Shown piece by piece: positions 45,548-54,591 of a stretch of 64,000 nucleotides of DNA (positions within the stretch are counted from its first letter, which is position 1; the number at the start of each line of letters is the position of its first letter). Both the position numbers and the translations under genes were made by a program. The stretch is from Cesiribacter sp. SM1 (lineage in GTDB: Bacteria > Bacteroidota > Bacteroidia > Cytophagales > Cyclobacteriaceae), in assembly GCF_020178975.1 (NCBI RefSeq), contig NZ_JAHXBU010000094.1, forward strand, positions 620,001 to 684,000. The letters are read 5' to 3'. The notes beneath the pieces are model-generated. The model was not told where the DNA came from, searched no databases, and saw nothing but the letters and a program-made list of their open reading frames with translations.

Positions 45548-46219
45548 ATGGAAGAAGCCAAGGAACCTTTCGATATACATAAAACAGTTGCTCTTCTCCG
45601 GGAAATGACGGCAGAGCTGCCACCAGCAGCCTTATTTGATCTTTATGAGCGGGGCTATACCAGTGTTTTTGAGCAGCTGGTGGCTTGCATTATCTCCATC
45701 CGCACTTTTGATGAAACCACCGTTCCGGCTTCGCTGCGGCTGTTTGCGCTTGCTCGTACACCCGCAGAAATGATGAAACTTAGTCCCGAACAATTAGCCG
45801 AGGCAATTTACGACAGCTCTTATGCCCGCAACAAAGCAGCTACCATACTAGCCATTGCACAAGAGGCAGAAGAAAAGTGGAACGGAGAGCTGCCGGCCAG
45901 TTTTGAGGTGTTAACAGCTTTTAAAGGCGTGGGCCCCAAATGTGCAGGGCTGGCGCTGGGCATTGCCGCACAGCAGCCCTACATTGGGGTTGATATTCAT
46001 GTGCACCGCGTTACCAACCGCTGGGGTTATGTAGCAGCCTCCACGCCGGAAAAGACCATGGCAGCCCTGGAGAAAGAACTACCGCAGGAGTACTGGGTGG
46101 AGATTAACCGCCTGCTGGTACCCTTCGGCAAGCATATTTGTACAGGCCGCCTACCCCACTGCTCTACCTGCCTGCTGCTCTCCATGTGCCGGCAGGTGGG
46201 GGTTACAAAGCACCGTTAA
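45548..46219 (+). CDS. nth: Endonuclease III-like DNA glycosylase with 4Fe-4S cluster
   Basis: This 223-residue helix-hairpin-helix glycosylase/AP lyase removes oxidised pyrimidines. The HhH loop is FKGVGPKCAGLALG with catalytic Lys131, and the catalytic Asp149 lies in GVDIHVHRVTNRWG. The C-terminal iron-sulfur cluster ligands are Cys198, 205, 208 and 214 (C-x6-C-x2-C-x5-C). Where classical Nth has a glutamine (SAQxTD) used to flip the base out, this protein has IRTFD (Arg52), so it may belong to an Nth-like side branch with different substrate preference. Its stop codon overlaps that of the convergent gene. Confidence 0.9.
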   Translation: MEEAKEPFDIHKTVALLREMTAELPPAALFDLYERGYTSVFEQLVACIISIRTFDETTVPASLRLFALARTPAEMMKLSPEQLAEAIYDSSYARNKAATILAIAQEAEEKWNGELPASFEVLTAFKGVGPKCAGLALGIAAQQPYIGVDIHVHRVTNRWGYVAASTPEKTMAALEKELPQEYWVEINRLLVPFGKHICTGRLPHCSTCLLLSMCRQVGVTKHR

Positions 46220-46620
46220 GGTTGTGGCGCATCATCCGGCGGCGGAGCGGAAGGATTTGGTACAAAAACCCAGCCCATCTCCTGCTCAAAATACTCCAGC
46301 ACGTGCATTTTCAGCAGCTTTTCCTGTTCCAGCAGGTCAAAGTGGGGCAGGTTCTTTACCTTTTTCCAATGCGGCCAGCCCTGGGCATCGAGCCCCTCCA
46401 GCTCATAGAAGCCGCTGTAGCTAAGGGCCTTGCAGATGGCAATGTGCATGAGGTCCTGCTTTTCTTCTTTGCTGAAGCTGCGCTTTCCCTGCCCCAGCTC
46501 CTGTACCCCAATCAGGAACAGGATGGCATTAAGGTCTTTGGGCCGGCGGCCAATCTGCTCTCCCAGCCGCAGGCGCAGCTGCTGCCAGCGGCGTTCCAGG
46601 TCAAGGTCTTTTTTAAGCAT
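46216..46620 (-). CDS. Conserved hypothetical protein
   Basis: This is a 134-residue cytoplasmic protein starting at the ATG at 46618-46620 (MLKKDLDLERRWQQLRLRLG). It is rich in charged helices, with a segment DLNAILFLIGVQELGQG, a central YSGFYELEGLDAQGWPHWKK and a Pro-rich tail (PSAPPPDDAP). I do not know the family; similar short proteins accompany AhpD-like genes in Bacteroidota as far as I recall. Its start overlaps the end of the AhpD-like gene by 8 bp, and its stop overlaps the nth stop in the palindrome TTAA (46216-46219). Confidence 0.7.
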   Translation of the reverse strand: MLKKDLDLERRWQQLRLRLGEQIGRRPKDLNAILFLIGVQELGQGKRSFSKEEKQDLMHIAICKALSYSGFYELEGLDAQGWPHWKKVKNLPHFDLLEQEKLLKMHVLEYFEQEMGWVFVPNPSAPPPDDAPQP

Positions 46621-47002
46621 TTTCTCCCTTTGGTTCGTTGGGGCTGCCCTCCGCGGGGCGGCCCTCCGCTTGCAGGGCTTCCCAGAATTCAACGGCGCGC
46701 CTCAGGTGTGGTATAACAATGCTGCCCCCGATGAGGGTAGCAACCGAAAAAATTTCATACATCTGCTCATTGCTGTAGCCCAGCTGGTGGCATTTTTCCA
46801 GGTGGTAGCGCACGCAGTCGTCGCAGCGCAGCACCATGCTGCAGGCAAGGCCAATGGCTTCTTTTGTTTTAGTATCGAGCGCTCCCTCCATATAGGTATT
46901 GGTGTCGAGGTTAAAAAAGCGCTTCAGTACTTTATTATCAGCCTCCATGATCTTCTCATTCATGCGGCTGCGGTAGTCGTTAAAATCAGATACAATGCTC
47001 AT
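46613..47002 (-). CDS. Carboxymuconolactone decarboxylase-family (AhpD-like) protein
   Basis: This is a 129-residue helical protein starting at the ATG at 47000-47002 (MSIVSDFNDYRSRM). An upstream in-frame start would add a hydrophobic, non-conserved leader. It has the AhpD-type redox motif CDDC (Cys60 and Cys63) followed by His67 (CVRYHLEKCHQLG), and the LVLR/GLACSMV helix. Such proteins reduce alkylhydroperoxides or act as small peroxidase-like components. Its 3' end overlaps the next gene by 8 bp, so translation is probably coupled. Confidence 0.9.
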   Translation of the reverse strand: MSIVSDFNDYRSRMNEKIMEADNKVLKRFFNLDTNTYMEGALDTKTKEAIGLACSMVLRCDDCVRYHLEKCHQLGYSNEQMYEIFSVATLIGGSIVIPHLRRAVEFWEALQAEGRPAEGSPNEPKGENA

Positions 47003-47135
47003 AAAATGTAGTACGTAAAAATATGTGCAAATATACATGCTAAGACTGAGAAAATGGGTGCGTAGAATTAGCACTTGCCTGGTAGGATATTTATGATTTG
47101 TTATATACTTTAGATGGCCATTATTTAAAGATTAT

Positions 47136-47894
47136 ATGACAAGACTCTCTCTACTCTCTCTGATGCTGTTGCTGGTTTTATGCTGGGGATGCGACCAGCC
47201 AGCCAAGAAACAAGCTACCAAAGAAAAAAAGGTAAAGAAGCTCGAAGGACTGGTGCAGCATTATTACGACGATGGTTCCCTTGCTTCCGAGATAAACTAC
47301 AAAGACAAGAAAAGGCATGGCTATGCCAAGGGTTATTTCAAGAATGGTTCGGTACAGGGTGAGTTTAATTATGAAGAGGGTGAGCTGCATGGCATCACCA
47401 AAATGTATTACGAAAACGGTAATATATTTCGGGAAACCCCCTATACCCACGGAAAAAAGGATGGCGTAGAAAAACTCTACCGGCAGAGCGGCCAGCTATT
47501 GGCCGAGGTGCCTTACAAAAATGACGAGCTCGGGCTGGGTACCATCGAGTACACCAAAGAAGGCAAACCCAAAAAGCAGCTGCCCCAGCTAAAGGTAGAG
47601 CAGATCGATAAGCTGCTGAAGAACAACCAGTACATCATCCGCATTAGCCTTAGCGAAAGAAATGGCAAAACAAGGTTCTATTTTGGCGAGCTGCAGGATG
47701 GGAAATACAAAGGAGGCGGAGGCCTCAACTGGATACCTGATAAAAACGGAGTTGCCGAGCTGGTGTATAACATGCCTCCCGGCACCTTTATGATGGAAAC
47801 CATTCAGATAGTGGCAGAAACAGAAACAAAAATGAAAACGCCCTACCTGATATCAACCAAAGTAAATGTTGCAATAGAAAACAAAGGGTACTAG
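47136..47894 (+). CDS. Lipoprotein with MORN/YwqK-like repeats
   Basis: This is a 252-residue lipoprotein (lipobox VLCWGCDQ). It contains repeats of the type YYDDGSLASEINYKDKKRHG, YFKNGSVQGEFNYEEGELHG, YYENGNIFRETPYTHGKKDG and YRQSGQLLAEVPYKND, that is, YwqK/MORN-type beta-hairpins of about 22 residues. The C-terminal domain (FYFGELQDGKYKGGGGLNWI) is beta-rich. Members are sometimes annotated 'toxin-antitoxin YwqK family antitoxin', but with a lipoprotein signal and no adjacent toxin, an envelope structural role is more likely. Confidence 0.88.
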   Translation: MTRLSLLSLMLLLVLCWGCDQPAKKQATKEKKVKKLEGLVQHYYDDGSLASEINYKDKKRHGYAKGYFKNGSVQGEFNYEEGELHGITKMYYENGNIFRETPYTHGKKDGVEKLYRQSGQLLAEVPYKNDELGLGTIEYTKEGKPKKQLPQLKVEQIDKLLKNNQYIIRISLSERNGKTRFYFGELQDGKYKGGGGLNWIPDKNGVAELVYNMPPGTFMMETIQIVAETETKMKTPYLISTKVNVAIENKGY

Positions 47895-47912
47895 GAGGTA
47901 CCCTTTTCTTTT
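47883..47912 (+). terminator. Terminator overlapping the stop of the MORN lipoprotein gene
   Basis: A 9-bp stem (aaagggtac / gtacccttt) holds the TAG stop in its loop and is followed by TTCTTTTTT. The overlap of stop codon and terminator hairpin is compact. Confidence 0.82.
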
Positions 47913-47962
47913 TTAATTGGATCACCAGGATGTGAATTAGTCCAAAGCCTGTAAAGCAGGCT

Positions 47963-49534
47963 TTAGCGGATCATTTGCCTGCGCTGCAGGAGCTCGTGGT
48001 TGTGTGGATCTACCTCCAGCCCTTTGTCCAGCAGCTGACGGGCCTGTGAGGTTTGCCCCCTTCTGAAATAATATACGGCTGCCACAGAATAAGCCCTGCC
48101 CAGTAAGGCATTGTCGAGTATGTAGGCTTCTGTTCCTCCCTTTTTTCGCTGGTAGGCCTGCTCAAAGATCTGCCGGTACTGTATGCCTTTTTTTTCCTGA
48201 TCCAGCTCATAGGCCTGGCCAAAGCGTACCAGGTAAAACTGCAGCAACTGGCTATAGAGAATGTTGTTGTTTTCAAGGGCAGGATACTTCTTCAGGTAGT
48301 CTTCCAGGAAACTGGTTTTTTCATCTAGGGAGTAAATGGTGTTCAGGCGCTGGCCTATGCAGCCGAGCAGCAGCCCGGTACTGTTGGTGGCCTCGGGCTT
48401 CAGCTGGTAAGCCTTTTCGCTCCACTTCAGGCCTTCGGTAAACTGGCCGGCATTGAAGGCAGTTCTGCCCTTTTCAAAATAGTAGATGTAGGAAATCTCA
48501 TCGACCAGGGAAGTATCACTAAGTGCTCCCTGTAGCTTGTGGTACATCTTATCATAATAAGCGGTCTGACCCTTGTTGGAGAGCTGGTCTTCGGTAAAAA
48601 GAATCCATTCTCCTTTTAGCTGCTCCTGGTGGTTATCAACGCCCTCTATGTTGGCCAGTTTAACCAGGTAATCGATGTAGGCAGTGTCTGCATAGGTTTT
48701 ACTTTCCTTGGCCAGCAGTATGGAGTTGTAAACGAGAAAACCACCCCGGTCGCAGGGGTATAGTGCATAGCCCTTCTCAAACTGCCGGAGGCTGCTCTCC
48801 CACTTTTCTTCATCCATCAGGTAAAGCCCGTCGTTATAATACTGCAGCGCAATCAGCTCCTGCAGGGAGATGTCCTGGTTGTCAAAATACATTTCATCAA
48901 AAAGCTTTTCAACACCTTTTGTCTGGTAATCCTGCTCGCTGATGAGCTTCATTTTGCGGAGTTGTGCTACATATTGTGTTTTGAACCTGGCATCGAACAC
49001 CATATAGCCTACCTGTGGGTCTGTACTTTCCAGGGCAATGCGGTCGGTATCAGGGTAAGCTACCAGAAAAACGTGGGTAGGGGTTTCTTTTATGCTGAAG
49101 GGTATATTTAGCTGCTGCAGTACAAGTGCGTAGAGTGCCGTGGCAGATACGCAGTTGTACTCTCCCCTGCTGAAAATATCGGCAAAATGGTTAGCCAGTA
49201 CATACTTCTTGAGGAAAGTGCTGTGCACCTCTTTATGGATAGCCTTAATCTTTTTCTGTGCTCCTTTTGCTTTCTCAACCCTGGGGCTAAGGCTGGCAAT
49301 AAACTCTTTTAGCTGCTCCGCGTGTGTTGCCTGCATAGAAGCCTCTGCTCCGGGGCTGCTGATGTACAGGAGCCGGAACTGACTCTCAAAGCTAAGAGGC
49401 GCCAGCTGATTGAAAGCTTGCTGCTCCTGTGCAGAGCTGTAGTGCAGGAGGGGTAATTCTTTTAACGCCAGCTTCTGTGCATGGAGAGTAATGCTGCACA
49501 GGCCCAGGAGACAGATAAGTAGAGCGTAACGCAT
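47963..49534 (-). CDS. Secreted TPR protein with transglutaminase-like domain
   Basis: This is a 523-residue protein starting at the ATG at 49532-49534 with signal peptide MRYALLICLLGLCSITLHAQ. Residues about 90-200 look like a transglutaminase-like core: the putative catalytic Cys in YNCVSATALYALV, His in PTHVFLVAY and an acid in STDPQVGYMV. The rest is helical with TPR-like motifs (YNDGLYLMDEEKWESSLRQF, AGQFTEGLKWSEKAYQLKPE). Such proteins may crosslink or cleave peptide bonds, or be inactive scaffolds. The gene is minus-strand and convergent with the MORN lipoprotein gene. Confidence 0.78.
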   Translation of the reverse strand: MRYALLICLLGLCSITLHAQKLALKELPLLHYSSAQEQQAFNQLAPLSFESQFRLLYISSPGAEASMQATHAEQLKEFIASLSPRVEKAKGAQKKIKAIHKEVHSTFLKKYVLANHFADIFSRGEYNCVSATALYALVLQQLNIPFSIKETPTHVFLVAYPDTDRIALESTDPQVGYMVFDARFKTQYVAQLRKMKLISEQDYQTKGVEKLFDEMYFDNQDISLQELIALQYYNDGLYLMDEEKWESSLRQFEKGYALYPCDRGGFLVYNSILLAKESKTYADTAYIDYLVKLANIEGVDNHQEQLKGEWILFTEDQLSNKGQTAYYDKMYHKLQGALSDTSLVDEISYIYYFEKGRTAFNAGQFTEGLKWSEKAYQLKPEATNSTGLLLGCIGQRLNTIYSLDEKTSFLEDYLKKYPALENNNILYSQLLQFYLVRFGQAYELDQEKKGIQYRQIFEQAYQRKKGGTEAYILDNALLGRAYSVAAVYYFRRGQTSQARQLLDKGLEVDPHNHELLQRRQMIR

Positions 49535-49676
49535 AACAGCTATATTTGTGGGTAACAATATAGCAGATAGCATACTATATTCTGGGCTGATGCAAGATAT
49601 AATTGCTCTTTTGTTAAAACACTAATGGCTGCAGAGAGCAATTCCCTGCAAAAGCACCGGCACCATGCGTAAAGCC

Positions 49677-52181
49677 TTACAATACAAACGTCATACTCAC
49701 TTTTACACCAAAGCGGCGCACGTTGGGCGTATCGAGGTAAGTAAGCCGGTGTATGGCATCTACCCTGAAAAACTTAAAGATGTTCTCAATGCCGTAGCCA
49801 ACCTCTATATAAGGGGTACTGCCTAAGGAGCGGGGTGGCCTGTATTCTGAACCAGTCTGGTCTTCGACAGGTGCTATGATTTGCTGGTTCTCCTGGTTAA
49901 GGTGCCCCCAAAGTACATTGCTGTGGGCAATGGCGCGCCACTTAAGCTTGCGGATCAGGGGTACGCGGTTCAGCAAAAATCCTTCAAAGTAGTGGATGTA
50001 GCGAAAGGAGGCATAGGTATCGCTGGCAAATTCGGCCAGGTCCATGAGGTTATAGGCTGCCGTAGTGTAAAAAGGCGACTGGTTACCCAGGTGCACCCTT
50101 AGCAGGGGGTAGGGCAGCGTACCAAAATATTTTCCGCCTTCAATAGTATAGCGCGAAACACCCAGAAAAGCCATTTTTACCCGCTGGGTAGCATGCAGGC
50201 TTAAGCGATGGTATTCAAAATCGCTGCCCAGCATATCCGGTATGCCATAGGCATAGCGAAGCGTTACCACCGGCCAGTTTTGCATGCTGGAGGGAATCCG
50301 CTCAAAATCGTTGATCAGATAGGTTTCTCCTTTAGCAAAACGGGTTTCCAGCTGCACCTCCGAGGTACTAAAATCGCTTGCCAGGCTCTGGGCATCATTT
50401 GCCGGATGATAGCTGAAGGGGTAGATGGGTGAAAAATAACGGTGGTTGTATGATACAGAAACTGTGGTGCCCCTGGAAAGGTCGGTTTGCAGCTGCAGAC
50501 CGCTGCGCTGGTAGCGGTAGGGTAACTGCAGGTTGCCCCAGCGGCTGGAGGCATAGAAAATATAGTTGGTACCATCCATTTTATCGGTCTCCAGCCCTAC
50601 CTGCTCCAGGTCACTGTTGTGGTAGATGCGGACGGAGGTCCAGTTGGTACGCGACAGGATGCGTTCTGCCTGCACACTATATTTAAAACGATTATCGCCG
50701 GTGCCATAGGCGCCAAAACCACTCAGGCGGTAATCTGTAGAAAATGCAGTGGTGGTGCGTCCGCCAAAGCCAATGCGGTGGCCTTCTATGTTATTGTAGA
50801 TATAGAAGTTTGGAAAAGGGCCAATCTCCAGCGCAGGGTTTACCTTAAAGTAGCCTGTTGCCAATATCTTAAGCAGGGTAACAGATCTTTTAACAGCAGG
50901 TATTTTATTGGCAGAATCAATCATCTGCGCTACCTTTTGTTCTTCGTAACTAAGCGAATCATGGCGGTTAAGGCTCCAGAAATCTTCTGTAGCCTGTGCG
51001 GCCTTTATTTCAACAGTTAAAGGGTTGGCGTAGAATTCAGGATCTTTAGGCATGTTAACCACCGGATCTTTCAGCGAGGTATAGAATTTGGCTACTATGC
51101 CGCTGCCCCGCTGGCCGGGTTTACGCACATCCATCATTACCCGCGTTTTAAGCGGCAGCCACGAGCCTGCTGTTGTTTGGCTGAGCTGCTGGCTTATGGT
51201 GATTTTGTGCACAAAGTTCAGGTTTGCTTTTGGCAGTACCTGCAGGTCCAGCTGTTTAAGGGCAAAGTCCTTTTTGGTAATCCAGATGGTGCCGTAAAAA
51301 GCAAGGTCCTGTTCCCGTTTGGGCGCTACGCCTATTTTATAGGTAAGCTCCCCGTCTATCATCAGGCTGTCCTGCAGGTCGTACTCGTAATAAAGCTTCC
51401 AGCCATCTGCCACCGGCGATACAAATTCTTTTTCCAGTATGTTAAGCCAGTTTTCATAAAAGTTATACTCCTGAAAAGAGCTGCCCACCAGCTGCGACAG
51501 AAAAGTGCCATCTTCCACACCAAAGCCCTTTAGGTTGGTGTGGAGTATGTGCTCTTTTCTAAGCTGTGGCTTGGTGCGGTAGTAAAAGCGGCTGATACTC
51601 TCCGATAGAAAGAGGGGAAGCAGTGCCTCTCCATCTTCGGTTTTGTACTGGTGAATGCTATCGAAGGCTGCCTGTACCTGCTGCATTAATTTTCTTTTGC
51701 TGGCTTCTTCGGGCAGGCGCTGCAGGCTTAACTCTATTTTGTTATAGGCTTCGTATTCGTAGGCCGTAAGATTGGTTTTGTTGTTGGTGTTCTTATTATC
51801 CAGTACTTTCTGGATGATGGGGTGTGCCGGGTTCTCCCATTTTTTCTTTCCCGGCCGTATCACTACCTCGCGCAGCGTTTCAGAATCTTCCAGCATTTTA
51901 ACCTCTATGGTTTGGCTGCGGCCAGGGCGTATGGGCAGGGTTTGCTTTTTATAGCCAAGGTAGGAGACTGAAACAGAATCGTAGGCTTCGCTGCTTACTA
52001 ACTGAAAGTAACCCTCGAAATTGGTGGTTACACCAACAGAGGTTCCTGTAAAGATAATGTTGGCAAATGGCAAAGGCTCGTTGGTACGTGCATCGGTAAC
52101 ACGGCCTTTTATTTCTGTTTGTGCCCAGGAGGCAGTGCAGGATAGGAGCAGTAGAATTATTAAAAGAGAATTGCGTTTCAT
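49677..52181 (-). CDS. DUF5686 / carboxypeptidase-like regulatory outer-membrane protein
   Basis: The product has 834 residues. The signal peptide MKRNSLLIILLLLSCTASWA is followed by a carboxypeptidase regulatory-like domain (GRVTDARTNEPLPFANIIFT, about 22-105). The large DUF5686 region then continues as a C-terminal beta barrel ending RRFGVKVSMTFVL, typical of outer-membrane proteins. Segments such as NPAHPIIQKVLDNKNTNNK and FNxYxNxEGHRIGFGGRTT (seen as FYIYNNIEGHRIGFGG) match DUF5686. Function is not established; these may be TonB-independent outer membrane anchors. It starts at the ATG at 52179-52181 and is divergent from comF. Confidence 0.9.
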   Translation of the reverse strand: MKRNSLLIILLLLSCTASWAQTEIKGRVTDARTNEPLPFANIIFTGTSVGVTTNFEGYFQLVSSEAYDSVSVSYLGYKKQTLPIRPGRSQTIEVKMLEDSETLREVVIRPGKKKWENPAHPIIQKVLDNKNTNNKTNLTAYEYEAYNKIELSLQRLPEEASKRKLMQQVQAAFDSIHQYKTEDGEALLPLFLSESISRFYYRTKPQLRKEHILHTNLKGFGVEDGTFLSQLVGSSFQEYNFYENWLNILEKEFVSPVADGWKLYYEYDLQDSLMIDGELTYKIGVAPKREQDLAFYGTIWITKKDFALKQLDLQVLPKANLNFVHKITISQQLSQTTAGSWLPLKTRVMMDVRKPGQRGSGIVAKFYTSLKDPVVNMPKDPEFYANPLTVEIKAAQATEDFWSLNRHDSLSYEEQKVAQMIDSANKIPAVKRSVTLLKILATGYFKVNPALEIGPFPNFYIYNNIEGHRIGFGGRTTTAFSTDYRLSGFGAYGTGDNRFKYSVQAERILSRTNWTSVRIYHNSDLEQVGLETDKMDGTNYIFYASSRWGNLQLPYRYQRSGLQLQTDLSRGTTVSVSYNHRYFSPIYPFSYHPANDAQSLASDFSTSEVQLETRFAKGETYLINDFERIPSSMQNWPVVTLRYAYGIPDMLGSDFEYHRLSLHATQRVKMAFLGVSRYTIEGGKYFGTLPYPLLRVHLGNQSPFYTTAAYNLMDLAEFASDTYASFRYIHYFEGFLLNRVPLIRKLKWRAIAHSNVLWGHLNQENQQIIAPVEDQTGSEYRPPRSLGSTPYIEVGYGIENIFKFFRVDAIHRLTYLDTPNVRRFGVKVSMTFVL

Positions 52182-52303
52182 TCGCCTCTTGTCAATACAA
52201 CCAATAAGCTAAGTTAGGGGGGATTTTGCAAACTTAACTTATTGAGTAATAAAATAATGATTATCCTCTTTACACAAAAGGTATTTTGTTGGTTAATAAG
52301 GTG

Positions 52304-52996
52304 ATGGCAAATATTTTACAGCATTTCTGGAGCCTTGTTTTTCCGCAAACTTGCATTGTTTGCAATGAAAGGGTGCTGGTGCAGGGGGAGGAAAGCATTT
52401 GTACCTATTGCCGTTCTCGCCTTCCGCAAACAGATTATCATTTGCATCCTGCCAATAATGTGCTGTACCAGCAGCTGGTGGTGCACCTGCCTGTAAAATA
52501 TGCCTTAGCCTATTTACTTTTTACTAAAAGTGGCAGAACTCAGCAATTGTTACATCACCTTAAGTACAGAGATATGCCGGAGCTGGGAGAGGAGCTGGGC
52601 AGGTGGTATGGTGCTGTTTTGGCAGAGCAGGCTTTTCAGCACCATTTTGATGCCGTAGTGCCCATACCCTTGCACAAAGAAAAGCTACTGAAAAGAGGCT
52701 ACAACCAGAGCTACCATTTTGCCCTGGGGTTAGGGATTAGCCTGGGGCTGCCCGTATGGCCGGAGGTGGTAGTGCGGAAAAGCGCCAGTGAAACCCAAAC
52801 CCGCAAAAGCAGGCTAAAGCGCTGGCAAAATGTAGAAGATATATTTGAAGTAGTGGTAGAAGAAAAGGTAGCGGGCAGCCGCCTGCTGCTGGTAGACGAT
52901 GTGATTACGACCGGGGCAACCGTGCTTAGCTGTGCATTTGCACTGAAGGAGGCAGGCTGTAGCGAAATTAGCTTTGCTGCCCTGGCCACTGCCTGA
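52304..52996 (+). CDS. ComF-family phosphoribosyltransferase-like protein
   Basis: This is a 230-residue protein starting at the ATG at 52304; earlier TTG and GTG codons are in frame. The N-terminal zinc finger has pairs CIVC and CTYC (ICTYCRSRLP). The C-terminal PRPP-binding domain carries LLLVDDVITTGATVLSCAFA. ComF proteins are needed for DNA uptake in naturally competent bacteria and have a type I phosphoribosyltransferase fold without known catalysis. No other competence gene is next to it. It is convergent with gldJ. Confidence 0.9.
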   Translation: MANILQHFWSLVFPQTCIVCNERVLVQGEESICTYCRSRLPQTDYHLHPANNVLYQQLVVHLPVKYALAYLLFTKSGRTQQLLHHLKYRDMPELGEELGRWYGAVLAEQAFQHHFDAVVPIPLHKEKLLKRGYNQSYHFALGLGISLGLPVWPEVVVRKSASETQTRKSRLKRWQNVEDIFEVVVEEKVAGSRLLLVDDVITTGATVLSCAFALKEAGCSEISFAALATA

Positions 52997-53020
52997 TGAA
53001 AAACAGGAGCAGGCAGGCAC

Positions 53021-53050
53021 AAAAAAAGCTCCTGCCTTGCGGGCAGGAGC
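53021..53050 (-). terminator. Terminator of gldJ
   Basis: On the minus strand GCTCCTGCC (53042-53050) pairs with GGCAGGAGC (53028-53036) across a 5-base loop, followed by TTTTTTT. It is 23 bp after the gldJ stop and lies between convergent genes. Confidence 0.88.
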
Positions 53051-53073
53051 CTGTATATATGCTGTGAGCAATA

Positions 53074-54267
53074 TTAGTAGTTAGTTCCGGCAGAGATCAT
53101 GGCGCAACGGAAACCAATAGTAGCTGTTGCAGAGTCTTCTTCCAGGAAGCGGCGTGTACCAGGAGACAGCCAGTAGGCAATGTCTTTCCAGGAACCACCT
53201 TTGTATACACGTACACGGTCGTTGATCAGTGAGTTTTCAGGATCGTAAGCACTTCCTTCGTCCATGTAGCCATCGCGGCGCACTGGGTTAAGGTCGTCGA
53301 ACTCACGGAATGAAAGCGGACGGTAAACGTCTTGTACCCACTCATTTACGTTGCCAGCCATGTTGTACAGACCAAAGTCGTTAGGCGGGAACTCGTAGAT
53401 GTAGGCAGTGATCATGGCACCATCGTTCAGCTTACCGGCAATACCGGCATAGTCACCGCGGCCGCGCTTGAAGTTAGCCAGGAAGTAACCCATTTGTTTG
53501 CCATAAGGGTTACGCAGGGCGTGTCCATCCCAGGGATACAGGCGCTTGTGTGTTTGGTTCTCATCAAGCCACTGGGTACCGATAAGGGCCTGTGCGGCAT
53601 ATTCCCACTCGGCTTCTGTTGGCAGGCGGTAGTCTGGTAGCACTACACCAGTTTCCAGCGGAATGCGGCCACCAGTAGTTTCAGGAACATCATCCAGACC
53701 GTTTTCTTCGGCCAGCTTCTGGTTTACCACGCGGGTACGCCATTTGCAGTAGTCGTTAGCCTGCACCCAGGTAACACCTACCACAGGGTGGTAACGGAAG
53801 CCGGGGTAACGGAGGTAATGCTCAACGTAAGGGTCGTTAAAGGCCAGCTCACGTGCCCATACTGTAGTATCTGGCAGAGCCGACTCATAGAACTCACGGC
53901 TTGAGTCTAATTTTACATAGAAGAGGTACTCCAGCCAGTGGATGTTGGCAACTTCTGTTTCGTCCATATAGAACGAAGCTACCGTAACCGTACGCTCTAA
54001 GTTATCGCGCGAGTTTAAGATATCTTCTTCGTAAGATCCCAGGGTGGTGCGGCCACCCTGTATAAATACCAGGTTTGGACCGGCAGGCTGTCCGCGGAAT
54101 TCATTCACGGCAAATCCGCCATCTTCGTTGTATTCCAAACCGGTAGCAGTACTGGCTTCGCCCGGGTTTACTGCATCAGGCGTTCCGCTTCGTCCGCAGG
54201 AAGCAAGCAATGCTAATCCGCAGGCCAAAGCTGTTAAGCCTTTAAGGTTGCTCACAATGTTGGTCAT
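53074..54267 (-). CDS. gldJ: Gliding motility/T9SS lipoprotein GldJ
   Basis: This is a 397-residue lipoprotein (lipobox ALLASCGRS) with a formylglycine-generating-enzyme-like (SUMF1) domain. Features of GldJ include NLVFIQGGRTTLGSYEEDIL near residue 68, ETEVANIHWLEYLFYVK, GNVNEWVQDVYRPLSFREFD, and the closing VRVYKGGSWKDIAYWLSPGT and RRFLEEDSATATIGFRCAM. GldJ and GldK share this fold; the -WKDIAYWLSPGTRRFLEED- ending favours GldJ. It supports gliding motility and the type IX secretion system. It has its own downstream terminator and is not next to other gld genes here. Confidence 0.82.
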   Translation of the reverse strand: MTNIVSNLKGLTALACGLALLASCGRSGTPDAVNPGEASTATGLEYNEDGGFAVNEFRGQPAGPNLVFIQGGRTTLGSYEEDILNSRDNLERTVTVASFYMDETEVANIHWLEYLFYVKLDSSREFYESALPDTTVWARELAFNDPYVEHYLRYPGFRYHPVVGVTWVQANDYCKWRTRVVNQKLAEENGLDDVPETTGGRIPLETGVVLPDYRLPTEAEWEYAAQALIGTQWLDENQTHKRLYPWDGHALRNPYGKQMGYFLANFKRGRGDYAGIAGKLNDGAMITAYIYEFPPNDFGLYNMAGNVNEWVQDVYRPLSFREFDDLNPVRRDGYMDEGSAYDPENSLINDRVRVYKGGSWKDIAYWLSPGTRRFLEEDSATATIGFRCAMISAGTNY

Positions 54268-54591
54268 AACACACTTTTTTATTCTACACGCTGTTTAACG
54301 CAATACCTGTTAGCCAGCTACACCTATTTGCTGGCACATGACAAAATTGAACGATTCTCTTAACATTTTAAGTACAAATCCTAAGAAATAACTCACTATG
54401 TAAGATTACGTCTGTTTTAATCTATTTGCAAGCCCCCTTTACTGCCTGTTAGCGTAAAGTAAAAGCAACGCAATTATCAAACGCTGTTTCTTCCGGAAAC
54501 GTATTTCTAAAATATTGAAAAAATACAGTATCTGCAGAAGATATGTAAGGTTTTTTAAATCAAAGCCTGCAGCCACACCCTAAAAAGGCAC
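54268..54591. other. Intergenic region between gldJ and mfd
   Basis: There are 324 AT-rich bases with no supported gene. It should include the gldJ promoter near 54268-54330. No strong terminator for mfd was seen here. Confidence 0.5.
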
